Positions 53,668 through 62,974 of a DNA stretch of 64,000 nt are shown here, piece after piece. How positions within the stretch are numbered: position 1 is the first letter of the stretch; the number at the start of each line of letters is the position of its first letter. Source of the stretch: Roseburia intestinalis L1-82 (GTDB lineage Bacteria; Bacillota; Clostridia; Lachnospirales; Lachnospiraceae); the NCBI RefSeq assembly GCF_900537995.1, contig NZ_LR027880.1, positions 1,930,001 through 1,994,000 on the forward strand. Reading direction: 5' to 3'. The notes under the pieces are model-generated. The model had not been told where the DNA came from. It worked only from the letters and a program-made list of their open reading frames with translations, and did no database searches. A program made the translations under genes and the position numbers.

Positions 53668-53757
53668 AATCCTGGGAAGAAGCCTTCGGCTTCTATTACA
53701 TGGGGAGTGTATATAAAATTCCGGGAAGAAGCCTTTGGCTTCTATTATATGGACGAG
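53638..53757 (+). repeat. Tandem 49-50-bp repeats at the miaB end
   Basis: Units start at 53638 (50 bases), 53688 (49) and 53737 (partial, about 21). Each begins GGCTTCTATTA, copying the last miaB codons. Perfect hairpins sit at the junctions: AGAAGCC-TTC-GGCTTCT (53678-53694) and AGAAGCC-TTT-GGCTTCT (53727-53743). The third unit provides GGACGAG, five bases before the start of the next gene. Confidence 0.92.
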
Positions 53758-53762
53758 CAAGA

Positions 53763-54131
53763 ATGAAGAAAAAAGATATTACTTTTTTAGCTGTAGTTTT
53801 CATAGGCTTAGCAGGGATCGCGGCAGGATTTTATCTGACACATCAGGATACCGGTGCAAGCGTGGAGGTTACAGTAGACGGAGCAATCTATGGAACTTAT
53901 CCGCTTGATGTGGACAAGGAGATCCCAATCCAGAAGGACGGGAAAACGACGAATCTGCTTGTGATCAAAGATGGAAAAGCGGATGTGACAGAAGCAGACT
54001 GCCCGGACAAACTCTGTGTGCACCAGAAAGCTATTTCAAAAACAAATGAAACAATCGTCTGTCTGCCAAACAAAGTAGTGGTGCAGGTGATTGGTACAGG
54101 AGAAAGTGAGTTGGATTCCATTGCGAGATAA
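53763..54131 (+). CDS. NusG domain II-containing protein
   Basis: A 122-residue protein with one N-terminal membrane helix (about residues 6-24) and an outside NusG-II domain. The domain has the pattern CPDKLCVHQKAISKTNE followed by IVCLPNKVVVQV. Such proteins are usually encoded with a Gx transporter gene and often a flavin-transferase partner in Gram-positives; their role is not known. The ATG at 53763 is preceded by GGACGAG, formed by the repeat; a reading frame upstream runs only through the repeats and is discounted. Confidence 0.87.
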   Translation: MKKKDITFLAVVFIGLAGIAAGFYLTHQDTGASVEVTVDGAIYGTYPLDVDKEIPIQKDGKTTNLLVIKDGKADVTEADCPDKLCVHQKAISKTNETIVCLPNKVVVQVIGTGESELDSIAR

Positions 54132-54618
54132 GAAAAAAACGGCATACTTAGGTGTATATCTGGCACTGGCACTGATCTGCAGCTATGTGGAGTCACTGAT
54201 TCCGTTTTATTTTGGAATACCAGGTGTAAAACTTGGACTGACGAACATTGTTGTGGTACTGATGCTATATTGCGTTGGCACAAAAGAGGCACTGGCAGTT
54301 TCTGCATTGCGTATCGTGCTGGCGGGTTTTCTGTTTGGAAATATGTTCAGTATTTTATATAGTCTGGCAGGCGGACTGCTCAGTTTCCTTGTAATGTATC
54401 TATTAAAAAGGATGAAATGGTTTGGCGTTCTGCCTGTCAGTGTGAGCGGTGGAATTTTTCACAATGTCGGACAGCTTATTGTGGCAGCGTATGTTGTTGA
54501 AAATTATAATATTTTTTATTATATGCCGGTGCTTTTATTTGCCGGTGCGCTGACCGGGTTTCTGATCGGCATTGCGGCACAGGAAATGATAAAACGGATT
54601 GGAAACCGGATGGTGTAA
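54106..54618 (+). CDS. Gx transporter family membrane protein (HepS component I-like)
   Basis: A roughly 170-residue protein with five or six hydrophobic helices. It contains GIPGVKLGLTNIVVVLMLY and LVSxxxGIFHNVGQLIVAAY-type family features. Homologues are labelled heptaprenyl diphosphate synthase component I or Gx transporter, and may carry small molecules in energy-coupling fashion. The start is uncertain: a GTG at 54106 follows AGGAGA closely, a TTG at 54091 or 54121 is also possible, and all overlap the NusG-II gene, so the genes are coupled. Confidence 0.85.
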   Translation: MSWIPLRDKKKTAYLGVYLALALICSYVESLIPFYFGIPGVKLGLTNIVVVLMLYCVGTKEALAVSALRIVLAGFLFGNMFSILYSLAGGLLSFLVMYLLKRMKWFGVLPVSVSGGIFHNVGQLIVAAYVVENYNIFYYMPVLLFAGALTGFLIGIAAQEMIKRIGNRMV

Positions 54619-54670
54619 TTAGATTACTGCTCATGCGATCAGTGTGGACAGCAGCATTAGGAGGATTAAC

Positions 54671-55282
54671 ATGTATTCATACATCAAAGGCATTTTGAGA
54701 GATATGGATGAGGAGAGCATTGTGGTGGAAACCGGAGGAATCGGTTACCATATCTACACAACCGGACAGACATTCCGGTATCTTCCTTCTGTCGGGGAAG
54801 AAGTAAAAGTATATACTTATCTGCATGTCAGGGAAGATGCCATGCTGCTTTTTGGATTTCTGACCAAAGATGAATTGAAAATCTACAAGCTGCTTTTAGG
54901 TGTCAGCGGGATCGGACCGAAGGGAGCACTTGCGATTCTGTCCGTGATGACGACCGATGATCTGCGGTTTGCAGTCCTTGGTGATGATGCAAAAGCGATT
55001 GCAAAGGCACCGGGAGTCGGTACAAAGACGGCGCAGAGACTGATTCTGGAATTAAAAGATAAAATGAGCTTAGAAGACGCGTTTGAACAGAAGTTTGAAA
55101 AGACGGGCGAACCGGCAGAAAATCACGCCCAGGGCACCAAAAACGAGGCGGTGCAGGCTTTAGTTGCACTTGGATATTCGTCCTCGGAGGCGCTGCGTGC
55201 ATTAAACGGCATTGAGATTACAGAAGAGACGGACGTGGAAGAAATATTAAAGATGGCATTAAAGAATATGGCATTTTTATAG
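54671..55282 (+). CDS. ruvA: Holliday junction branch migration protein RuvA
   Basis: A 203-residue RuvA, which binds four-way DNA junctions as a tetramer and recruits RuvB. It starts MYSYIKGIL, has helix-hairpin-helix motifs around LLGVSGIGPKGALAIL and APGVGTKTAQRLILELKDK, and a C-terminal domain III (NEAVQALVALGYSSSEA) that touches RuvB. AGGAGG precedes the ATG at 54671. ruvB follows after 19 bases. No SOS box was seen upstream. Confidence 0.97.
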   Translation: MYSYIKGILRDMDEESIVVETGGIGYHIYTTGQTFRYLPSVGEEVKVYTYLHVREDAMLLFGFLTKDELKIYKLLLGVSGIGPKGALAILSVMTTDDLRFAVLGDDAKAIAKAPGVGTKTAQRLILELKDKMSLEDAFEQKFEKTGEPAENHAQGTKNEAVQALVALGYSSSEALRALNGIEITEETDVEEILKMALKNMAFL

Positions 55283-55301
55283 AAATGTGGTGAAAAATTA
55301 A

Positions 55302-56294
55302 ATGGAAAAAAGAGTCATTTCCACACAGGTGCAGGAAGAGGATATTAAAATCGAGAAAAGTCTGCGCCCACAGACGCTTGATGATTATATCGGACAGCAG
55401 AAGGCGAAGGAAAATTTAAAAGTATATATTGAAGCTGCAAAACAGAGAGGCGAGGCGTTGGATCACGTACTTTTTTATGGACCTCCGGGACTTGGAAAGA
55501 CGACGCTTGCGGGAATCATTGCAAATGAGATGGGGACGCATCTTAAAGTGACATCGGGTCCTGCAATCGGAAAGCCGGGCGAAATGGCGGCTATCTTAAG
55601 CAATCTGCAGGAGGGGGATGTCCTGTTTGTGGATGAGATACACAGGCTGAACCGTCAGGTGGAGGAAGTGCTATATCCGGCAATGGAAGATTATGTGATC
55701 GATATTATGATTGGTAAAGGTGCAACAGCTCGTGCAATCCGTCTGGATCTGCCCAAATTTACACTGGTTGGTGCAACCACAAGGGCGGGACTTTTGTCGG
55801 CACCGCTCCGTGATCGTTTCGGTGTGGTACATCATCTGGAGTTTTATACGGTGGAAGAATTAAAGACGATCATCCTGCATTCGGCAAAAACACTTGGAGT
55901 GGAGATTGATGAGAAAGGTGCATTTGAGCTCGCGAGACGTTCACGCGGAACACCGAGACTGGCGAACCGTCTGTTAAAGCGTGTCAGGGATTTTGCAGAA
56001 GTGAAATATGATGGAAAGATATCGAAAGAAGTTGCTGCTTTTGCACTGGATCTTTTAGAGGTGGATAAGATGGGACTCGATCAGAATGACCGCAATATCT
56101 TAAAGATCATGATCGAAAAATTTTCCGGCGGGCCGGTAGGACTCGATACGTTAGCAGCAGCGATCGGCGAAGATTCCGGGACGATTGAAGACGTGTATGA
56201 ACCGTACCTGGTCAAAAACGGATTTATTAACCGTACGCCGAAAGGACGCGTGGTAACTGATTTTGCATATCAGCATTTCGGATTGACAAAATAG
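55302..56294 (+). CDS. ruvB: Holliday junction branch migration DNA helicase RuvB
   Basis: A 330-residue AAA+ motor that drives branch migration with RuvA. Walker A is [11 protein letters not shown], Walker B is LFVDEIHRL, and sensor and arginine-finger residues are in [17 protein letters not shown]. The winged-helix C-terminus ([15 protein letters not shown]) binds DNA. The length is normal. No terminator hairpin follows the stop, although a promoter for the next gene starts there. Confidence 0.98.
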   Translation: MEKRVISTQVQEEDIKIEKSLRPQTLDDYIGQQKAKENLKVYIEAAKQRGEALDHVLFYGPPGLGKTTLAGIIANEMGTHLKVTSGPAIGKPGEMAAILSNLQEGDVLFVDEIHRLNRQVEEVLYPAMEDYVIDIMIGKGATARAIRLDLPKFTLVGATTRAGLLSAPLRDRFGVVHHLEFYTVEELKTIILHSAKTLGVEIDEKGAFELARRSRGTPRLANRLLKRVRDFAEVKYDGKISKEVAAFALDLLEVDKMGLDQNDRNILKIMIEKFSGGPVGLDTLAAAIGEDSGTIEDVYEPYLVKNGFINRTPKGRVVTDFAYQHFGLTK

Positions 56295-56323
56295 TTGATT
56301 TTAACGTTGTATGTCATTATAAT
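56295..56323 (+). promoter_or_regulatory. Predicted promoter of the zapA-like gene
   Basis: TTGATT at 56295-56300 and TATAAT at 56318-56323 with a 17-base spacer, immediately after the ruvB stop and 68 bases before the next start. Confidence 0.65.
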
Positions 56324-56390
56324 ATACCATATATTGTGATGTTCGGTAAAAGAAACAGTAAAAACTGCAGAAGACCGGAGGAGAAGATAA

Positions 56391-56861
56391 ATGGCAGAGA
56401 AAACAAGTGCAGAAGTTGTGATCGGCGGAAAAGTATATACATTAAGCGGATACGAAAGCGAGGAATATCTTCAGAAGGTTGCAGTCTATATCAATGGGAA
56501 ATTAAATGAATTTGACAGTATAGAGGGTTATCAGAGATTTCCGGCTGACATGAAGGCAACTTTGTTACAGCTTAATATCGCAGATGATTATTTTAAGGCA
56601 AAAGCCCAGGCTGAAAAGTTAGAGCGTGAGATTGAGGCAAAAGAAAAAGAAATTTATAACCTGAAACACGATCTGATCGCAGAACAGATCCAGTCGGAAA
56701 ATGATAAGAAAGAGATCAAGCGTTTAGATACAGAAAATCGAGAATTACTGTTGAATAAGGCGCGTTTGGAATCGTCATTAGAGGAGTCGCTTCTTGGGAA
56801 GATTGAGGATGAAGATACCTCAGAAAAAGATGAAACAGAACAGGAAGATACCGCTGATTAA
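56391..56861 (+). CDS. zapA: ZapA-like cell division protein
   Basis: A 156-residue protein. Residues 5-75 match the ZapA fold (AEVVIGGKVYTLSGYESEEYLQKVA), which binds FtsZ and bundles its filaments. A long coiled coil follows (about 75-130, with KAQAEKLEREIEAKEKEIYN) and then an acidic tail. It is longer than E. coli ZapA (109 residues) because of the extended coil. CGGAGGAG precedes the ATG. The gene opens a likely unit with the U32 peptidase. Confidence 0.9.
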   Translation: MAEKTSAEVVIGGKVYTLSGYESEEYLQKVAVYINGKLNEFDSIEGYQRFPADMKATLLQLNIADDYFKAKAQAEKLEREIEAKEKEIYNLKHDLIAEQIQSENDKKEIKRLDTENRELLLNKARLESSLEESLLGKIEDEDTSEKDETEQEDTAD

Positions 56862-56962
56862 TAGTAGATGGGTACCTGTAGCAGAGAACTGCCATACAGG
56901 AAAAAGTGAGGGGACGGAGAGGTTATTTTCGTCCTTTTATGTTTTTGATGGAGAGAATCAGA

Positions 56963-59272
56963 ATGAACAGTAATAAACGATATCAGAATATAGAATTGTT
57001 AGCGCCGGCAGGTTCCATGGAAACTTTTCAGGCCGTGATACATGCCGGTGCAGATGCAGTTTACCTCGGTGGCGGCAGATTCGGTGCACGCGCCTATGCG
57101 AATAATTTTACTGAGGAAGAACTGCTTCTGGCAATTGATTATGCGCATATTCATGGGAGAAAAGTGTATCTTACGGTAAATACATTATTTAAAGAACGTG
57201 AGTTGACAGAGGAATTATATTCGTATCTGCTGCCTTATTATGAGCAGGGATTAGATGCAGTCATTATTCAGGATATGGGGGCTTTTCGGCTGGTGCGGGA
57301 GGCTTTTCCGGGACTTTCCATACATACGAGTACACAGATGACCGTGACAAACCGCTATGGTGCAATGATGATGAAAGAACTCGGAGCAGACCGTGTTGTG
57401 ACTGCGCGTGAGATGTCCTTTGCGGAGATACGGGATATCAAAGATCATGTGGATATTGAGATCGAAAGTTTTGTCCACGGGGCGCTCTGTTACTGTTATT
57501 CCGGGCAGTGCCTGTTTAGCAGTATGTTAGGAGGACGCAGCGGAAACCGTGGCAGATGTGCACAGCCGTGCCGTCTTTCTTATGAGGTCATGGATGAGAA
57601 AAAACATCCGGTAAAAACGGGGAAAAAAGAGCGTGACCTTTACATTTTAAGCCCGAAAGATCTCTGTACGGTGTCAATGATCCCGGAACTGATCGAAAAT
57701 GGAGTGGATTCCTTTAAAATTGAGGGAAGAATGAAACAGCCCGAATATGCAGCCGGTGTGGTATCGGTTTATCGCAAATATATAGACTATTACATCAATG
57801 CATGCCTGCGCACGGATGAGGTGACTGCAAAGAAAGATTTCAAAGTAACGAAAGAAGATATACAGCATCTTTATGATTTTGGAAACCGCAGTGGATTTAC
57901 CGATGGATACTATAAAAGACATAATGGCAGAGAGATGATCACACTTGATAAGCCATCACATACAAAAGGAAATGAAGCACTCTGGGAAGAAATAAAAGAA
58001 CAGTATGTAAGGTCCGAAAAAAAAGAAAAAATCAATGGAATCTTAAGATTAAAAAAAGATTGTCCTGCTAAACTGGAAGTTGCATTAAATGATATCCGGA
58101 CCTCTGTGGATGGAGATGTGGTACAGGCAGCATTAAAACAGCCGCTTGCGGAAGAAAAAGTAGCTGCAAGCATAAAAAAGACCGGAAATACACCGTATGA
58201 GTTTGCAGAACTTGACATAGATATGGATGACGATATATTCCTTCCCGTACAGGCACTGAATGTGCTGCGGAGAAATGCACTTGAACGGTTGAGCGAGGCA
58301 TTGACCGCACCTATGCGAAGAAGGGAAGCTTCGCATAAAACAGAAATGGCGGCAGGAGAAACATCCGGCGAAGAATGGCAGAAGGAAACGGTATCTGTGA
58401 AAAAAGAGCGAAAGACAGAGAAAGGCAGCGTAACACCGTATCTTTCGGTTTCCATCGAGAATCGTTCCTGTATCACACTTTTGCTTGATGCATCTTATGT
58501 AGATGCCATTTATCTTGACAGCAGCTGTTATACCAGGGAAAATCTTTTCACAGCATTAAAAGAAGATGTGAGCCGTATCCACTCGGCGGGGAAAAAGGCG
58601 TATTATATCATGCCGGCAGTATTCCGGCTTTCTGCACTTTCATTTTATGAAAGGAATCTTTCCGGAATGAAGCAGACCGGGGTAGACGGATTTGTGGTAA
58701 AAAGCTATGATGAACTTGCGTTTATCCGTCAGAATCTGTCGGATATGGATGTGATTTTAGATCATAATCTGTATACATGGAACTCCTATGCCAAAAAGCA
58801 GTTTTGGGATAGGAAGCCGGTGCGCGATACCGTTCCCTTGGAACTGAACCGGAAAGAGCTGCAGGGAAGGGACAATACACACAGTGAGATGTTTCTGTAT
58901 GGCAATCTGCCGCTGATGGTGTCGGCACAGTGTGTACATGCCAATGCCGGGGCTGACCGGGGGTGTGACAAAATGCGGACAGTTACTTATTTAAAGGACC
59001 GTTATGGAAAATATTTCCCGGTCAAAAATAACTGTACGGAATGTTATAATACGATTTATAATACAGCTCCGCTGATCCTGTTCCCATATCGGAAGGAGCT
59101 GGAGAAAATGGGGATCCATGCGTACCGGATCAGCTTTACGACGGAGCAGGGACCACAGGTAAAACAGATTTTACATTTATATGAAAAAATATTTTTGAAT
59201 GGGGAAAAAAGTCTGCAGGAACTGTATACAGGCGAATATACCGGTGGACACTATAAACGAGGAGTAGAATAA
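56963..59272 (+). CDS. U32 family peptidase-like protein (RlhA/YhbU type)
   Basis: A 769-residue U32 protein. The N-terminal part is a TIM-barrel-like region with ELLAPAGSMETFQAVIHAGA, then ESFVHGALCYCYSGQCLFSS and a cluster NRGRCAQPCRLSYEV that may bind an Fe-S centre. A middle region resembles DUF3656, and the C-terminus has further cysteines (CDKMRTVTYL, NNCTECYNTIYN). U32 proteins such as RlhA hydroxylate rRNA; others are called collagenases without strong support. The ATG at 56963 follows GGAGAG. It has no signal peptide. Confidence 0.9.
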   Translation: MNSNKRYQNIELLAPAGSMETFQAVIHAGADAVYLGGGRFGARAYANNFTEEELLLAIDYAHIHGRKVYLTVNTLFKERELTEELYSYLLPYYEQGLDAVIIQDMGAFRLVREAFPGLSIHTSTQMTVTNRYGAMMMKELGADRVVTAREMSFAEIRDIKDHVDIEIESFVHGALCYCYSGQCLFSSMLGGRSGNRGRCAQPCRLSYEVMDEKKHPVKTGKKERDLYILSPKDLCTVSMIPELIENGVDSFKIEGRMKQPEYAAGVVSVYRKYIDYYINACLRTDEVTAKKDFKVTKEDIQHLYDFGNRSGFTDGYYKRHNGREMITLDKPSHTKGNEALWEEIKEQYVRSEKKEKINGILRLKKDCPAKLEVALNDIRTSVDGDVVQAALKQPLAEEKVAASIKKTGNTPYEFAELDIDMDDDIFLPVQALNVLRRNALERLSEALTAPMRRREASHKTEMAAGETSGEEWQKETVSVKKERKTEKGSVTPYLSVSIENRSCITLLLDASYVDAIYLDSSCYTRENLFTALKEDVSRIHSAGKKAYYIMPAVFRLSALSFYERNLSGMKQTGVDGFVVKSYDELAFIRQNLSDMDVILDHNLYTWNSYAKKQFWDRKPVRDTVPLELNRKELQGRDNTHSEMFLYGNLPLMVSAQCVHANAGADRGCDKMRTVTYLKDRYGKYFPVKNNCTECYNTIYNTAPLILFPYRKELEKMGIHAYRISFTTEQGPQVKQILHLYEKIFLNGEKSLQELYTGEYTGGHYKRGVE

Positions 59273-59276
59273 CGGT

Positions 59277-60653
59277 ATGGAAAATCTTATCGTGGAAGTT
59301 TCAAAATATCTGATGATCATATTGTTTGCATGTTATGCATATGAGTGTTTTTCGGCATTTCGCAGCAGGATCAGTACGGAAAAGCGGAATCATATTTTTG
59401 ACAGACAGATTTTTTTAATGTATCTGATCCATCTGGATGCATTTTTAGTGCTCTATACAGTTACGGATGAAATTAATCTGATCATTCTTTATTTTCTTCA
59501 GGTAATTTTAGTGACGATCGTGATCGTTAATTATCAGTTACTGTATCCAAAAGCGTCCAGACTTGTGACAAATAATATGTGCATGCTTTTAATGGTCGGC
59601 TTTATTATGCTGACAAGGCTTTCTTACGAGAAGGCGATCAGACAGTATGCGATTGCGATCTGTGCATCCGTTATTACAATTGTGATACCGGTACTGATAC
59701 GGAAAGTGCAGTCCTTACGAAGACTGACCTGGCTTTATGCGATGATCGGCATTGTCGGACTTGCTGCAGTTACCATATTTGGTTCCACGAGCTATGGTGC
59801 GAAGATCTCGGTTACGATCGGTGGCCTGTTTTCGATACAGCCATCTGAATTTGTAAAAATTTTATTTGTATTTTTTGTGGCAGGCATGCTCTATAAAAAT
59901 ACGGATTTTAAAACAGTCTGTATCACAACGATCGTGGCGGCAGTGCATGTGCTGATCTTAGTTGCGTCGAGAGATCTTGGAGGTGCGTTGATCTTTTTTG
60001 TCACCTATCTGGTCATGCTCTATGTTGCAACCAGAAAACTGTTTTATTTTGCCGGTGGTCTGCTGGTCGGATGTATTGCTGCAGTAGCTGCATATGGACT
60101 GTTTTCACATGTCCGTGTCAGAGTTGTGGCATGGCGGGATCCGCTCAGTGTGATTGACAACGAGGGATATCAGATCTGTCAGTCGCTGTTTGCAATCGGA
60201 ACCGGCGGCTGGTTTGGAACGGGACTGTATCAGGGGTCGCCGAATAAGATACCGGTTGTTGAGCAGGATTTTATTTTTTCTGCAATATCAGAAGAATTAG
60301 GCGGTATTTTCGCAATTTGTCTGATCATGGTGTGCATCAGCTGCTTTTTGATGTTTTTAAATATTGCAATGCAGATGAAAGAACAGTTTTACAAGCTCGT
60401 GGCGTTAGGACTGGGTACAGTATATGCGTTCCAGGTATTTCTTACCATTGGCGGAGTGACTAAGTTTATCCCGTCAACTGGAGTGACACTGCCGTTAGTC
60501 AGCTATGGAGGAAGTTCATTACTGGCAACCATGATGCTGTTTGCGGTAATTCAGGGACTGTATATTTTAAGACAGGATGAGGGAGAAAACAATGCGAGAA
60601 AAAAACAGCGAAAGACCGGATACGAGAGACAACAGGTCGAAGAACTCTACTAA
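59277..60653 (+). CDS. FtsW/RodA/SpoVE-family glycan polymerase
   Basis: A 458-residue membrane protein with about twelve helices. The SEDS family marks are IQPSEFVKILFVFFVAG, LVASRDLGGALIFFVTYL, and the C-terminal FIPSTGVTLPLVSYGGSSL segment. The first about 110 residues hold three or four helices before the core, longer than usual for FtsW. SEDS proteins polymerise lipid II, always with a class B PBP; the next gene supplies one and overlaps it by 62 bases. Whether the pair serves elongation, division or sporulation cannot be told. Confidence 0.92.
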   Translation: MENLIVEVSKYLMIILFACYAYECFSAFRSRISTEKRNHIFDRQIFLMYLIHLDAFLVLYTVTDEINLIILYFLQVILVTIVIVNYQLLYPKASRLVTNNMCMLLMVGFIMLTRLSYEKAIRQYAIAICASVITIVIPVLIRKVQSLRRLTWLYAMIGIVGLAAVTIFGSTSYGAKISVTIGGLFSIQPSEFVKILFVFFVAGMLYKNTDFKTVCITTIVAAVHVLILVASRDLGGALIFFVTYLVMLYVATRKLFYFAGGLLVGCIAAVAAYGLFSHVRVRVVAWRDPLSVIDNEGYQICQSLFAIGTGGWFGTGLYQGSPNKIPVVEQDFIFSAISEELGGIFAICLIMVCISCFLMFLNIAMQMKEQFYKLVALGLGTVYAFQVFLTIGGVTKFIPSTGVTLPLVSYGGSSLLATMMLFAVIQGLYILRQDEGENNARKKQRKTGYERQQVEELY

Positions 60654-62082
60654 GACAGGAAAAAAGAAAAAGAATACAAAAAACCGGGAATTTGCAGTGA
60701 TCACATATTCATTTCTGGCACTGTTTATCTGTCTGATGGGATATTTTTCTTACTTCCAGTTTTTTAAGAGCGAGGAATTTATCAATAATCCTTATAATAC
60801 CAGACAGGAGACATTTGCACAGAAGATCGTGCGCGGGCAGATTCTGACGAATGATGGACAGGTGCTTGCGGAGACGGTGACGGACAGTGAGGGAAATGAG
60901 ACAAGGAGATATCCGTATGGCAGTATATTTTCCCATATAGTCGGGTATTCTACCAAGGGAAAATCAGGCATCGAGTCACTGGCAAATTTTAATCTGTTAC
61001 GGTCAAATACAGCTTTTATAGATAAAGTTGGAGACGAGATGCAGGGGGAGAAAAGTCCTGGGGACAATGTGGTCACAACATTGGATTATGGACTGCAGGC
61101 AACGGCATACGATGCATTGGGGTATTATAAGGGAGCAATCGTTGTATTAGAGCCTTCCACCGGAAAGATTCTTGCGATGGTGTCAAAACCGGATTTTGAT
61201 CCGAACACGATTGCAGCCGACTGGGATAATCTGACCGCAGATGACAACACGGATGCAGCACTCTTAAATCGTGCGACGCAGGGACTTTATCCGCCGGGAT
61301 CGACATTTAAGATCCTGACAACTTTAGAGTATATTCAGGAACATGCAGACTATGAAAATTACAGTTATACCTGTACAGGCAGTTATACGGTTGGAAATCA
61401 TACGATCCACTGCTATGGAAACAAGAGCCATGGAACGCAGAATCTGCGCCAGGCATTTGCCAATTCCTGCAATGCATTTTACGCATCGCTTGGAATGGAA
61501 CTTGACATCGACCAGTTTGGACAGCTGTGTAATAAAATGCTGTTTAATACCAGCCTTCCGACGGATCTGCAGGCATCTAAGAGCAGTTTTGTGTTGGATA
61601 AGTCAGACGGATCTTCGGCAATTATGGCAACTTCCATTGGACAGGGACAGACACTTGTGACACCGTTTCATATGGCGTTGCTTGTCAGTGCAATCAATAA
61701 TGATGGAGTACTGATGAAGCCATATGTGTTAGACCGTGTGGAGAGCAGCGACGGAACACTGGTCGAGCAGTATGAGCCGGAAGAATACGGTACGCTTATG
61801 ACAACGGATGAGGCAGCAATTTTAAAAGATTATATGAATTATGTGGTGGAGACAGGAACCGGTAAAAAACTGAGCGGTCAAAGCTATGAGGCGGCAGGAA
61901 AGACTGGATCAGCAGAGTATTCTACCGGTGCAGATTCCTCGCATTCCTGGTTTGTGGGATATGCACACCGGGATGATAAATCCGATATTGCAATCGCTGT
62001 CATCGTGGAAAAAGCAGGTGTCGGAAGTGAATATGCCGTGCCGATTGCAAAAGAGGTTTTTGATGCATATTATAATGAATGA
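60592..62082 (+). CDS. Class B penicillin-binding protein (peptidoglycan transpeptidase)
   Basis: A 496-residue protein with a Lys-rich cytoplasmic N-terminus, one membrane helix (about residues 35-53), a small dimerisation region, and the transpeptidase domain. The catalytic serine is S237 in PPGSTFK, the SxN motif is SCN at 292-294 and the KTG motif is KTG at 437-439. It is short, like mycobacterial PbpA, and lacks a large pedestal. The ATG at 60592 follows GGGAGAA; an ATG at 60577 overlaps that site. It cross-links the glycan made by the preceding SEDS protein. Confidence 0.93.
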   Translation: MREKNSERPDTRDNRSKNSTKTGKKKKNTKNREFAVITYSFLALFICLMGYFSYFQFFKSEEFINNPYNTRQETFAQKIVRGQILTNDGQVLAETVTDSEGNETRRYPYGSIFSHIVGYSTKGKSGIESLANFNLLRSNTAFIDKVGDEMQGEKSPGDNVVTTLDYGLQATAYDALGYYKGAIVVLEPSTGKILAMVSKPDFDPNTIAADWDNLTADDNTDAALLNRATQGLYPPGSTFKILTTLEYIQEHADYENYSYTCTGSYTVGNHTIHCYGNKSHGTQNLRQAFANSCNAFYASLGMELDIDQFGQLCNKMLFNTSLPTDLQASKSSFVLDKSDGSSAIMATSIGQGQTLVTPFHMALLVSAINNDGVLMKPYVLDRVESSDGTLVEQYEPEEYGTLMTTDEAAILKDYMNYVVETGTGKKLSGQSYEAAGKTGSAEYSTGADSSHSWFVGYAHRDDKSDIAIAVIVEKAGVGSEYAVPIAKEVFDAYYNE

Positions 62083-62086
62083 AATG

Positions 62087-62115
62087 TTGCATGTGCTTTT
62101 GAAAAGTATTATACT
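62087..62115 (+). promoter_or_regulatory. Predicted promoter of the NUDIX gene
   Basis: TTGCAT at 62087-62092 and TATACT at 62110-62115 with a 17-base spacer, right after the PBP stop and 47 bases ahead of the NUDIX start. Confidence 0.6.
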
Positions 62116-62161
62116 TATTAGCATGACAGTATTATAAAAAACCACATCAGGAGGTATTGCG

Positions 62162-62614
62162 ATGATCGAGGCAACAAGTTGTGGTGGTGTGGTAATATTT
62201 CGCGGCAAAATATTGCTCTTGTACAAAAATTACAAAAATAAATACGAGGGATGGGTACTTCCAAAGGGAACTGTGGAAGCAGGAGAAGAATATAAGGATA
62301 CAGCGATGAGGGAAGTATATGAAGAGACTGGTGTGAAAGCAACCCTGATGAAATATATCGGGAAAAGTCAGTATTCATTTACGGTACCGGAGGATGTTGT
62401 GGAGAAGACGGTGCACTGGTATCTGATGATGGCAGACAGTTATTACAGCAAACCACAGCGTGAAGAATATTTTGTCGATTCCGGTTATTACAAATACCAT
62501 GAGGCGTATCATCTTTTGAAATTTCCGAATGAAAAACAGATGTTAGAAAGAGCGTATGAGGAATATCAGGAATTAAAGAAGAATAATCTGTGGGGCAGCC
62601 ACAGGTATGAATAA
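62162..62614 (+). CDS. NUDIX hydrolase
   Basis: A 150-residue Nudix enzyme. The box spans residues 36-58 in the exact G-x5-E-x7-RE-x2-EE-x-G form (GTVEAGEE ... REVYEETGV), which binds Mg2+ and hydrolyses a nucleoside-diphosphate-linked substrate. A short beta strand precedes it. The substrate may be a dinucleoside polyphosphate (Ap4A-type) or an oxidised nucleotide; the sequence does not decide. AGGAGG stands seven bases before the ATG. An unknown gene follows after 32 bases. Confidence 0.93.
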   Translation: MIEATSCGGVVIFRGKILLLYKNYKNKYEGWVLPKGTVEAGEEYKDTAMREVYEETGVKATLMKYIGKSQYSFTVPEDVVEKTVHWYLMMADSYYSKPQREEYFVDSGYYKYHEAYHLLKFPNEKQMLERAYEEYQELKKNNLWGSHRYE

Positions 62615-62646
62615 ACAAAACACATCAGAAAGATGGAGCAGGATGT

Positions 62647-62964
62647 ATGATATGGTATAAGGATTTGTATGTTGGAGAAAGTATTGTACATAAGACAAAG
62701 AAGGTCAAATGGAAGATTATGCACAATGCCGGACAGATTGGGATTTATGTGATCACATTAGCCTCTAACACACAGAATCTGCTTGATATCATACCATCAT
62801 ACGAACTGATGCAAAAAGGGTATCCGAAAAAAGATATGGTGGTTGTGGGACTGGCAAAGGGCTATGATGAAGCGATTGAGGTCGCAGCATCCATTGTGGA
62901 TGAAGTGTACCACAGTACCGGCACATTTGCCGTCCGCGCCTATCTTGCAGAAAAACAGGGGTAA
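62647..62964 (+). CDS. Conserved small protein of unknown function
   Basis: A 105-residue soluble protein starting MIWYKDLYVGESIVHKTKK. It has alternating strand and helix character (VYVITLASNTQNLLDII-like central part, then MVVVGLAKGYDEAIEVAASIVDEVY) and no membrane segment, cysteine or catalytic motif. I do not recognise a named family. It lies between a NUDIX gene and the DUF2953/GerW pair, with ten bases to the next gene, suggesting one transcript. GGAGCAGGA precedes the start. Confidence 0.7.
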   Translation: MIWYKDLYVGESIVHKTKKVKWKIMHNAGQIGIYVITLASNTQNLLDIIPSYELMQKGYPKKDMVVVGLAKGYDEAIEVAASIVDEVYHSTGTFAVRAYLAEKQG

Positions 62965-62974
62965 GGAGCGTAGA

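Noticed and set aside
53631..53762. N-terminal extension of the NusG-II gene through the repeat
   Set aside because: The extension overlaps miaB and consists of repeat-derived residues; the start at 53763 gives a normal membrane anchor.
56862..56962. Small RNA (6S-like) between the zapA-like and U32 genes
   Set aside because: There are hairpins (GCAG-AGAA-CTGC and GGACG/CGTCC), but the gap is only about 100 bases and lacks the long bubble structure of 6S RNA.
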